Assembly (NCBI GenBank): GCA_013365365.1
Contig: JABVXU010000524.1
Span: forward strand, 1 to 37,376
Source: Cruorifilaria tuberocauda
Lineage: Eukaryota; Nematoda; Chromadorea; Rhabditida; Onchocercidae
Direction: 5' to 3'
DNA: 37,376 nt
Shown: positions 21,842-31,795 of the stretch, piece after piece
Numbering within the stretch: position 1 is the first letter of the stretch
Layout: every line of letters begins with the position of its first letter
Position numbers and translations under genes: made by a program
The notes under the pieces: generated by a model
Seen by the model: the letters and a program-made list of their open reading frames with translations, nothing else
Database searches by the model: none
Told to the model about the DNA's origin: nothing

Positions 21842-24800
21842 ATGGAATATTTTAAACCAGTAATATTAGCATTGCTTATATGTATAGCCAACGGAGTAGC
21901 AGTGATACCAGAAATAGTAGAATTAGTAATTGGTCAACCATTTTACTATGCATTCCAAATTGATTCAAATGTATTGGATGTGCAGGATGCATCTGGCGAA
22001 GAACTACCAACATGGTTAATTTGGAAGAGAAATGAACGGTAATTTTTTTACTTTTCGAGGATTTCATTCCAGATTAAACAAATATAGGAAAAATATAGAT
22101 GATACTTTGTTCTTTCAGGATCTTGGAAGGCATACCACAACCTACTGATGCTGGGAAAACATTTTTACGGATAAAGAATGGTCAGATTAACGATGTAATG
22201 GAAATTTCTGTTAAAGAAGAAATTATAAATCCATGTGGTGCGGAAAGGAATACATTGTGGATGGAAATTGCATTTGATGCTTCGCTTAGCAGTCTGAGTA
22301 TAACTGATCAGTTGCATCTTGTTAACGTTGTCGCAAAATTTTTTAGTGTTAATAGGTAAGTAAAGATGTTCGTGATGTAAGAAGTGTAACAGTAATAAAA
22401 TTAAGTTCAGGCAAAAAAGAAATTTTTTTTGCTTCCAACAGAAATTCATAGTTTTTGAAAGATTCTGAAAGCTTTTTAAAAGGACAGTTGGCGCGAAACA
22501 TCTAACAATGACATGACTCATGAGAGTTAGCCCACTTGATATTAATTATCCAGTCTCTATATAGTATTATCAGAGTTGTCCCGACCACAAATTTCAATAT
22601 TTTTGGCTTAATTTAACATTATCCAACACGGATACAAAAAGTCTGTTATTTAAAATTGTTAAATGAATTACGCTGATTATTTTCCAGTTCTTCGCTTCGA
22701 GTTTATTCAAATAAGTACAAGGAAGAAGTAAGACGCTCAGAAGTTGTAGAATCCGGTATGCAACATAAGCCGAACAGTGATTCAATGACAATTGTATGGA
22801 AAGTTTCGTGCGAAGAAATTGATGAGGATGCTATTGATGTATTAGAAAGAATGCTTACTTTCGATGAAAGTGATGCTTTGGCAGTATCAGGGAAAAAACT
22901 GTTTGGTTGGGAGGTTTGTGTTTGAAATTTGAGGAAATAGATCAACATTCTTTGATAATAAATTCCATTTAACTCTCAAATTATCTTCCCAAATTCAAGA
23001 ATTCTGTTAAAAGTCTTGCAGTATATTTTTCGGAGCACTGGAATTTGTTTTGGCTCTGTTTGGATCGATAGGTGGAGCTAGTGATTGATTAATTGATTTG
23101 AATGTAGAACTTGTATGTATTAGACTAGAGTCAATGTTTTTTGGACTGAAGTGATCTATTTGATGACAAGCTTATCATTCTCTGATCAGTTTATTATTCC
23201 ATTTTAATGAATTATATCGGTCAAAAGCTTTGCAGCTGAGAAAAGGAGCTTTATTACCTCGGAAACAACGAAACCATATAACTGGTATCGCATCTCAGCT
23301 TTCGGGCTTTGCTACGAATGAACCATATATTAATTTTGAAGCGACAACTTCTAAAACCACAACACGTTCCTCACGCTCAACAAAAAAAGATGACAGAACT
23401 CCGGTTCGATTGCATTCTCTTCAAGCTTTTACTTGCAGAAGGTGCGTGTCTATGTTTTTTCACAACTTTATTTAATGTGATTTAATTGATATAATTCTAT
23501 TGAAATAGTAATTCTTAATTAGCTCACTCTACCGTAAGTCATGATTTTGCAATATTTTCATCTATCACATACAGTGTATATGTTGGGAAAGTAAGTAGAG
23601 TTGGTTTTTAACTTTGTAGCACAGTCGAGTTGGTGCAAGAAAGTTTTTATTCTTTTACACGGAAAGTATAAAGAACAACATTCAAGAGTAAAATAATCGT
23701 TCACTGGAATGAAGATAGTCGAGTCATGGAATTTGGGATAATTTGAGCTAAGATCCGATTTAGTTGGTCGTATCTTTGTAACACTTGGGATTTCGCAATC
23801 GATTCCTTAAAACGGCTCCGTAGTCCGATAGAGTAACTGTCGACTGTAAGAAATTAGTATGAAGTGAAGTGAGGAGCTCCTTGCCGTCCGCTACTTATAC
23901 GATTTGAATTGAGCAATGTAAGAATAAAGACCAGGAATGATTGATAATGATAATTGAGGAGACAGCTTGTTGGCCTCATACTCTTACTACATATAGATAA
24001 AAATCGTGGAATTAATGAAACAAGAATGTAGATGGAGTTTATAAAGATCAAAGATTGCTCCATGAAAAGTGGAATTTGATTGACAGTTCATACCGCAGTA
24101 GTAATTTAAAATAATGCAAAGAATTAGTACAAAGATTTGGATTTCCAACAATTAAAAATGTAAGATTTCTTCGGCTAATAGACAGTATAATGTAATTTAG
24201 AGGTATGATGTGCGAGTATACCATTCCGAGGGAAACATTCATCGATGCGGAAGATGGAGATACGCGTTCGCTTACTTTGTCCGTTCATCCGATTGTTGCC
24301 GGTAACAATTGGCTTACATTAGATAAGAAAAATAAGCAGGTTTTGCACGGAATCTCATTGGATATTGGGGATTTTGAATTTCGATTGGAAGCACGAGACT
24401 CTGCCAATCAGGCAAGCTAATTTTTTCTTCTGCATTGGACCAGTAAATAGGTCGTTACAGTCAACAGGTGAAAGTGGCGTAGAGATAGAAAGGACATATC
24501 TCAATATAATGAAAAAGGCATGGTGTGAGTTGCATGATCATTTATGACAAATTTCTGTTATAAGTTTTTGCAATAGCACTCACATGCCACTACTAATTTT
24601 TATAGATGACATCTGCACCTTTTCGAGTAACAGTTATTCCCGAACCACCAACAAATCACTTATTTATTCTTGATGTTGACCACAGTTCCGAACGATTGAC
24701 GAAGGATCCAGACATTTTATGCGCATTTGCGGAAAAATTGGCTAATTCGTTAGGGGATCGCTTTCCAAAAAATTTGGTTATTAGGTTAGTTTTTAGACAC

Positions 24801-26578
24801 CTTTTATGGGATATCATACGTTGTGTACTCCTATTCAGTAACATTCATTTTGTAACATTTCTTCTTAATATATTACGTCTTCAATACTTGCAGAAAAATT
24901 GAGGCTATTGATAGTAAAAGGCGTCAATCCCGTGTTATCTTTTCGAATGCCTCTTTGTCATACAAATATTGTCAGAAAAAAGCAATTGATGCAATTAAAC
25001 ACGTTATGCTAACTAGGAGACGGGATCGTATTCGAGCTGAGTTTGTTCGAGCGATGGATAATCGATTTCATGTGCGGAATGTGAAATTAGAGTTTCGAGG
25101 TAGTTTAGCATTTCCATATCCTATCTTTCGCCAACAACATAAGTAATCGTAATAACATTTAGGTTTAACCAACGGAAGATTAAATGTAATATTTGACGGT
25201 TGGTTATGTAGATCCATTATCGTTTATGATTATTGCTAATTGCGGCTAGTGAAAGGACGTTGCACTATTTGTTCAAATAGTTTAGCGAGTTTATCCTCCA
25301 CATTATTTTACTTCACTGCGGCATATTATTTCTTTTCTATTAGACATTTGGCATATTGGAATCTTATTATTTTTCTTAATTCAGGACCTTGTATCGAAAA
25401 ATTGCCAACATCTCGTCTTCCAGCAAATATTTCATTGTCCACAACCACTGTTACTCCAGATCACGATGTTTCATCTATTCAGTTGTGGTTACCAGTTGCC
25501 CTTATTGCATTCTTTAAATTCTTCTTGGCTACACTGGCATTAATTTGTTGTTTGATAAAACGAAAGAAAGCAAAAGCAGGTTCGGATTATCGATATTGCT
25601 CTTTGTTGTGGAAGGTAATGTGATCGGTGTGCAGAATGAAGAAAGCTCGTAAATAGTGTTTCTTTTAAGGAATATAATTTATTAGAGTATTAATTGTGGA
25701 ATATTGTTGCAATCCACAGAAATTTGCTTCGTTAGATGTACGAAATGAAGAAGCTAGTTAGAAAGTCCGTACGGAGAGAAAAGCGAAGACCAAACTGAGT
25801 GGCTGTTGTGGGATTTTTTTTTAGAGAGCTCTTGGAAAGCCTTTGTTTAGAAGGGAAGGGGGTTGTTATTTTGTAAGGATAAGATTTACAAAGATGGGAA
25901 GATTATATAAAGGTATATGTGAAAAAGAATGGTTTTATGGAAGACGAATGAACATGGAAAGTTTATTTAGAATTGGCAATATGATAAGAACATTGAGATT
26001 AGTTGTTTGAACAGATAAACTGTTGGAATAAGAAGCATTGAGGTGCGAGGAATCTGTGAGAATATGAACATGGATAATGAACAATAAAACAACAGAACAG
26101 TTCTTATAATGATAGTGAGAACATCCCATAGAGATGCGATGAAAGAGTTTTATATTTTAGAATAATGATACATAGAAAATAAGGAGTTAAATAATTGAAA
26201 TTAAGATTGAGGTCGAGAGATTCTTTGACATTTCCGGTTTCCCGACACTGTTAAGATCTTTGATTTTTTTAGAAAGCTCTTGGGAAGCTTCGATGTTGGT
26301 ATTGCGTAACTCGAAATATAAATTTTTTTGTTTCAGTTCAATCAGAGTATATCTCAAAAGGTTTACCAGTAGTATTTCCGGAAGAAATCCCACAAGAAGA
26401 TGAGACAGCAACAGTATCGACGCCAATGTTGGTTAAGGAAGAACGTCCACCGTTAATCATTTCTCAGCACAAAAATCCTCTTTACAAACCACCTCCTCCG
26501 CTTTCTACAGCATCAAGCCCGCGACCTCGAAATGCATTCACCAATCAAAGACAACCTCCACCTTATGTTCCGCCATAA
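21842..26578 (+). CDS. dgn-1: Dystroglycan, 632 residues
   Basis: Cell-surface receptor linking extracellular matrix to dystrophin or related proteins. Exons: 21842-22038, 22119-22355, 22688-22913, 23236-23441, 24201-24411, 24606-24784, 24894-25099, 25385-25579, 26337-26578; all phases agree. Order: signal peptide (about 1-20, MEYFKPVILALLICIANGVA); N-terminal cadherin-like and S6-like part (to about 220) with SMTIVWKVSC; a short Thr/Ser/Lys stretch (TTSKTTTRSSRSTKK, about 260-275) where vertebrates have a long mucin region; a second cadherin-like domain (about 290-375) with NNWLTLDKKNKQVLHG and FEFRLEARDS; an SEA-like region (about 385-490); one membrane helix (about 521-545) followed by KRKKAK; and a Pro-rich tail with YISKGLPVVFPEEI ending in PPPYVPP, the dystrophin WW-binding motif. 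The intron after 24411 starts with GC rather than GT. Confidence 0.96.
24412..24605 (+). other. GC-AG intron in dystroglycan
   Basis: Exon 5 must end at CAG (24409-24411): the frame stops at TAA (24418-24420), and no GT donor lies between the end of the cadherin-like domain and that stop. The next bases, GCAAGC, match the known GC-AG donor pattern (AG|GCAAGT). The downstream acceptor is TTTTTATAG, and the join ANQ|MTSAPFRVTVIPEPP restores the conserved domain end in phase 0. Confidence 0.75.
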
Positions 26579-26721
26579 TGCTCGCTTGTATCATCTCGAA
26601 CCAGTTTAGTGCTTCTTTTCATTATCTTACTTACTTTGCCAACGATTGTTTTAGTCGACCAAAGGTTTTAAACAGAAAACTCATTAGGCTGTTTATGTCT
26701 TTGAATTATCTTCGTATTAAG

Positions 26722-26727
26722 AATAAA
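26722..26727 (+). terminator. Polyadenylation signal of dystroglycan
   Basis: AATAAA 144 nt after the stop codon of the dystroglycan frame, on the same strand, with AT-rich sequence beyond. Confidence 0.6.
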
Positions 26728-28432
26728 TATCATTGTTCTATTTTTTGTTTTTATGTTGTTCACTAATTTTACTGATAGATTGAGATACAAATGCTGAATG
26801 TCCTGGTTGTTAGCCATGAATTTCACAATTCAGTTTAAATTATTGTTGAAACAACCATATTTCATCGCTAGATAGGCTTAATTCTTACACAATATCTAAA
26901 TTTGTTTTCATAATGTAATCACTAATAATTTACCAAAGAGTTTGTTAATTTCCATATTTCTTGTAAAGTTTCATTTTTGATAGGATGCAATGACAAATCG
27001 ATTCATTGTAATAATCTTTCGGCCAGAGAGTAACGAGGAATAGTAAAGTTGAAGCTGGTTAGCCTCTTCTGATATTTCATTTGTTGACTATATTCCTGGT
27101 ATTGAAGAGCTTGTTGGGTTATTTCACAATACGACAGTTGATTAAGGAAGCAACATTTTGAAGTTAAAACCAATTTAAATTAGATATATCACTTTCCTCA
27201 GATTGTTCTTGTAATGCTCGTTGTGATCATTTAAATGTTTTCATATAATTATTTTCTGATTATTCCTACTTAATTTATTCTTCCTTTTTTGATTGTTTTG
27301 TTTTTTGAATTTCTCCCTCTAATTGTACATTTTTGTTCAGTTCAAGTTTTGCCTTGTGATTTTGATATATATTTTTTTAGCAGAGCAAAACTGAGATATT
27401 CCTCGTTCTTTCTTAGGTTCTAGATTCATGCTGAGTATGAATACTTTATGCATAATCCTGACAGGGATTGTTTTATTTTTGTTGAAGTGGGAAGGCATAT
27501 ACATTCCGTTGTATTACTTTGATATGTTCAATCTGTTCGGTTAAATTTGAAATCATTCGGAACCATTTTAATATGCTCTTTTTTCTGAAAAAAATATTTC
27601 GACTTTCACAGATCCATTATTTTTATTTTTTTACTTGCCTTTTTCCGCTGTTTACTTTTTCATTTTACTTTCATTCGATTATTTAGGCCGAAATAGCAGT
27701 GGTTTTGGTAAATTTTATTATAAGAGTGAAATTTTAGAAAATCCCAAAATCATTTGAAAACACTTTATCGGAGTCTCATTTCTCCATTTTTCCATACCTT
27801 TTTATTCAGGCTAGATTTTTTATCGAAGCCTCACTTCTCCGTTTTTGTATACTTTTTTACTCAGGCTAGATTTTTGATTTTCGCAGAAAAACAGGGCTTC
27901 AGGAAGTGAATGATTTTCTTGTTAAATGGATAAAACATATTGTATTATCATTTTGGGACACATTTAAACTTCTGTATTTGCAGCGACATAAAAATCGTTT
28001 TATTTACTATTAATACACAAAATTTCTATATTACTTAATAAATTGATGAATTCAAAAATTGATCAACATTTCATGATAATTCTCGTTTCTTTAAGAATAT
28101 ATTCCACTAAATAGGCTCTAGTCCTACAAACAATTGTGCGTTCTATTTATGTTAGGAATAAGCGGTTGCAATGCTATTCAATTTGTTTACGAGAGGATTA
28201 TCAAAAGTTTAAATATAGTTTATAAATCTGACAAATCAATGTAATGATGATATTTACGAGAAACAGTGATAAAAAGAGGATTCACAGAAAGTACAAAAAA
28301 ATGAGAAATGAAAAAAATTTTGGGTAATTTAAAGTTATGTGGTCATATGGTATCGCTAAAATTAATAAAGAATGCGACATGAATATACACAATTAACGAA
28401 TGTCGAACAGAAATAGGAGTTGGTATATAATG
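26728..28432. other. Convergent intergenic region, no gene recognised
   Basis: About 1.7 kb between the dystroglycan 3' end and the stop of the minus-strand secreted-protein gene. It is T-rich in its middle part and contains one short tandem repeat (27766-27875). No open frame shows coding character. Confidence 0.4.
27766..27875 (+). repeat. Tandem duplication, two 55-bp units
   Basis: 27766-27820 and 27821-27875 are the same length and differ at roughly ten positions. Both start TATCG, carry a TCTCA/CTTCTCC segment and end TTCAGGCTAGATTTTT (or CTCAGGCTAGATTTTT). The copies abut exactly, so this is a direct tandem duplication that has since diverged. Confidence 0.8.
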
Positions 28433-30068
28433 TTATTCTCGTAAAGCATTGATCAAGAGAGGAACAGTGCAGGTGAGCAGATAGGTTGCAAATGTTGCAG
28501 GTGCACTATTTTGTAGCTTCTGCAGCAGTGGTAAGATCTTGCTGAGACCTTCGGTGACGAAAATCTTTTTAATAAGATTCTCCCAGCTAGCCTCTTTCTG
28601 ATTGAATGCCACTTTGGAGTTAAACACCTGTAATTTTGGGATTTCAAAAAAGAGGTGCATGACAAAAATAATTTAAACAATAGTTTGGCAGTAATTTTTT
28701 CATTTTTCCATCAAGAGTTTAATTGTTGATGAAGCAGAATGACTTGGATAATCGAGATCGCAAATCTTTTTGAGAAAGCTCAATAAATAAGCTGATACTG
28801 AAAGCTTAGCAACAAACAAGCCAATTCATGCTGAAAGCATGAATTGGCTTGTTTGTTGCTAAGCTACTTCAACTTCACTATTTTTTTGCTAAAAAAGCTA
28901 CTTCAAAAAAGCAATTTATTGATTGGAATGATAGGTCATTTTAATCGAAGTTTAACTAAAGTAAAACAAATAGAATTTTCTTTTCATTCCCGTAGTTGTT
29001 ATTTGATTCTTAAAGCAAACATTGAGCAAGAATTTTTGAAATTAACCAATTTTTATTTAAAACTTAAGGGATGTTATATAATCATGTTAAATTATTAAGC
29101 TCTTAAGCTCTTAAAACAGAAATATTTCTGAATCGGAAATATAGAAATATACCAAATTATCTTCAGAAAAAACTAAAGAATTACTTCCGTATAAATTAAA
29201 GAGAAATCTCTTTCCTATTATTTAATACAACTTTCTATTGAAAGATATCGAAATCTTTTATGATTTACAGTAAAAAAGAAATTGCACATGATATGGGAAG
29301 TCTTACATTGATTTTAAAAATTTAAGTTCTTTGATTTAAATTACACTTTTTATATCTTCTATTATAGGAAATGATTTTTCTTATCTGAAATTTCAGCTAA
29401 AACGAAATCTCAAATTTCATTTGATCTTCAATAGCTACCAATACAAATTATGGCTAGCAATTTTTTTTATTGTTTAAAAAACCATACATTTTTCTGGAAA
29501 TCATTGATTTGAGTAAGTAGATTGCTGATTTTATCCAATGTTTTCTTTTGTCCGTCGTTCGCTAGTGGTCTCAAGAGCGCCATTTTGTCTTGAATTGATC
29601 CCAATAAATCTTTCACTCGATCTACACCTTGTTGTAATTGCTTAAAATTATCGATCATTATTTTGACACTTTTAATCACTCATAGCAAAGATGATCCAGA
29701 ATGAAATGTTGTAAAATAATTTTAAACATATTTCATTTTAAATTCTAGTGTATTTAATATACTTGATGCTTTCAATTTCTAACTTGCAAACTATTTATTT
29801 CTTGTCCAACATTAATTGTTATTATCATCGGTCGATAGATGATTTCTCTATTAATTCTGAAGGTTGAATTTATTGTTTTTAACTAGAAGAAGAAGCAATA
29901 AATAGAAATGAGAAAAGAAAGAAAAAACGCAAAACTAACTTTTTCATCACTTGCAAAAAGTGATTTGATATCGGTAAAATGTTTTGTAAAAAATTCACCA
30001 GCATCCGAAACTAAATCACAATATGCACCGACAGTGATCAGCATTAACAGTATACCGTGTTTCAACAT
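28433..30068 (-). CDS. Small secreted helical protein, about 167-171 residues, nematode-type
   Basis: Exon 1 begins at 30068 and encodes a clear signal peptide (MLKHGILLMLITVGAYC) followed by SDAGEFFTKHFTDIKSLFA. Exon 2 (about 29678-29488) encodes charged amphipathic helix such as MIDNFKQLQQGVDRVKDLL. Exon 3 (28627-28433) continues in frame (QKN|VFNSKVAFNQ) and ends with a hydrophobic segment (ATFATYLLTCTVPLLINAL) just before the stop. The exon 2-3 junction is solid (gtatgg, TTACAG, phase 0). The exon 1-2 junction is not: the best donor (gttagt after 29940) is phase 0, but the acceptors give phase 1 or 2. The weaker donor after 29951 (gtgatg) fits phase 1. A small missed exon is possible. I recognise no named family. 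It resembles in layout the abundant small helical secreted proteins of parasitic nematodes. TTTTTAAG just upstream of the ATG could be a spliced-leader acceptor. Confidence 0.68.
28803..28865. repeat. Perfect 30-bp inverted repeat with 3-nt spacer
   Basis: 28803-28832 and 28836-28865 are exact reverse complements over 30 bp, separated only by GAA. The arms read AGCTTAGCAACAAACAAGCC onward on the left and end GGCTTGTTTGTTGCTAAGCT on the right. It lies in the intron between exons 2 and 3 of the secreted-protein gene. Beyond 28865 an 11-bp direct repeat AGCTACTTCAA occurs at 28862 and 28897. Confidence 0.95.
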
Positions 30069-30955
30069 GATGTCTTTCTTAAAAAGAACATTATTTAATT
30101 GATATATTTATTTATTTTATGTATTATCATGATAATGCGTACGATAAAATATATTTGATAGAATTTCATCCATTACATTCGCTTATCAAATACTTTGATA
30201 ATATCTCAAAGATTCAGTCAACTTTGTCTTTTTGAATTAAAAAAAAAGAAATGGAAATAGAGGGATTAATTAAATGACTTGAAATAGAATTCCATTATTA
30301 TCATTAATAGATCTTATCTGTGACTGATCATTTCTTGTTATATACAATCGATGATGAACACTTTATAATCAGTATAAATCACAAATATTGGTGTGTGTTA
30401 AATTGAAAATATCGTTGTTTATAGGGATCGATGGATAGTGAAAATCTTTTGATGTAGCAATTATTCATTATTCACCAAGGATATATAGCAATAATCTATA
30501 TGATATGATTAAGAATCTGTCAAATAATCCACCAAGGACATGACCGAATAGATTATAGTTTAATTTGATTAGATCAATAGCAAAAGCTAAGCATAAAGAA
30601 AAAGCATTTAACCTAGTTTAATCTGATGTTTTTCATTTTCTCGTTAATACCAATGTTAAGCACTGAAGTAATTTTGGAAAATAAAAAAATGAAGAAGGAG
30701 CGAAAGAAAATTTTAATAAAAAAAATGCTTGTGAATGATTGTTGATAAATGAATATGAACGAGGTGAATGTTATGAGTTAAAAAAGGTAAATTTGCCTAA
30801 TACTTATCAAAATTTATCAAAATTGTTAAAGTTATGTCAACGATAATTTTGTTTGTAATTTTATTTTTAAATTAGTAATTTCAAATTAATTTCATCTTCA
30901 TTTTCGTTATCATAAATGCCGAAATTTTTTAATCTAAGCTAATAATGTTATTCAA

Positions 30956-30980
30956 CCTCTCTCTCTCTCTTTTTTTTTTC
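30956..30980 (+). repeat. Pyrimidine tract (CT)n followed by T run
   Basis: An uninterrupted CT-dinucleotide run followed by about ten T. It is the only long tract of this region whose purine strand is minus. Confidence 0.8.
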
Positions 30981-31414
30981 AATGAGGAAAAAAAATTGTT
31001 TATTGGATAATTAAAAATTATTTATGAATTGAATTGAAGCAAGAAAAAAATACTTCAATTACTATTGCTACTGCAATATAATATTGCAAAAACTTAATAA
31101 TGCCGTAAAAATATTTGAATGATTGATTTGAAGCATTTGAAAATTCAGTAAACCTATTTCAAATCCTAAAACCAAGTTGTTTAATAGTAAACAAGAAGGT
31201 AGTATTCAAAGAAATAAGAAAATGTAATGCAAATTCCATTAGTTTGAAAAAAAAAATATTTCATAACTAAAAATATCATCAATTTCGATTAGTCTTTCCG
31301 GATAAACCTCAACAATTGCACCATTTCTTCCGGTTCTGTTTAACAAACTGAACTGAATCATTGCTCATTTGATTAACCGAAGTATTTAACTCTTACTTTC
31401 GTATTTCGTATGAT

Positions 31415-31463
31415 GAGAAAAAAAAAGAAAAAGAGAGAGAGGGAGAGGAAGAAAGGGAGGGAG
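31415..31463 (+). repeat. 49-bp pure purine tract, GA-rich
   Basis: An uninterrupted A/G run with AGAGAGAGAG in the middle and GGGAGG blocks at its 3' end. It immediately precedes the diverged tandem repeat starting at 31482. Confidence 0.85.
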
Positions 31464-31481
31464 CATAAGTAAGATTAATTT

Positions 31482-31795
31482 TAAGTTTCAGTAAATGAAA
31501 ATATCACATAAACAAGCTTTAATCTTATTCTCCGAACAATAATTGCTATGGAAAAGATGGGAAAACAATGGATTTACTGAAAGTGAAAAGAAAACTTAAT
31601 TGTATTAGTCACAATTTCATTAATGATCATTAATTTAAGTTTTAATATATGAAAGGAGAGCATAAACATAAGCTTCAATCCTATTCACAAATGATAATAC
31701 ACCAGGGAAATGGAAAAGCAACGGATTTAGCAATATAGAATGGGAGGAAAATTAGATTGTTGTTAATCGCAATTGATCACTTAATTGCTGTGTCA
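31482..31795 (+). repeat. Diverged tandem duplication, period about 154 bp
   Basis: The unit from 31482 and the unit from about 31636 share the order TAAGTTT..ATGAAA, CATAAAC, AAGCTT.AATC.TATTC, AA.GGAAA..GGAAAA.CAA.GGATTTA, GAAAA..AGATTGT or equivalent, and an ATTGATCA/TTAATGATCA-like end. Identity is moderate and no frame is conserved, which suggests an old non-coding duplication. Confidence 0.6.

Noticed and set aside
22165..22521. 118-codon minus-strand open frame
   Set aside because: It lies opposite dystroglycan exon 2 and the adjoining intron; the sense frame is phased with its neighbours and the antisense product is low-complexity.
28453..28680. Second minus-strand frame overlapping the secreted-protein exon
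   Set aside because: It is a shifted reading of the same DNA and does not continue in phase with the upstream exon at 29488.
28803..28865. Hairpin as a bacterial-type terminator or a conventional pre-miRNA
   Set aside because: The setting is a eukaryotic intron, there is no matching transcription-end context, and a 3-nt loop with a perfect 30-bp stem does not fit usual Drosha/Dicer precursors.
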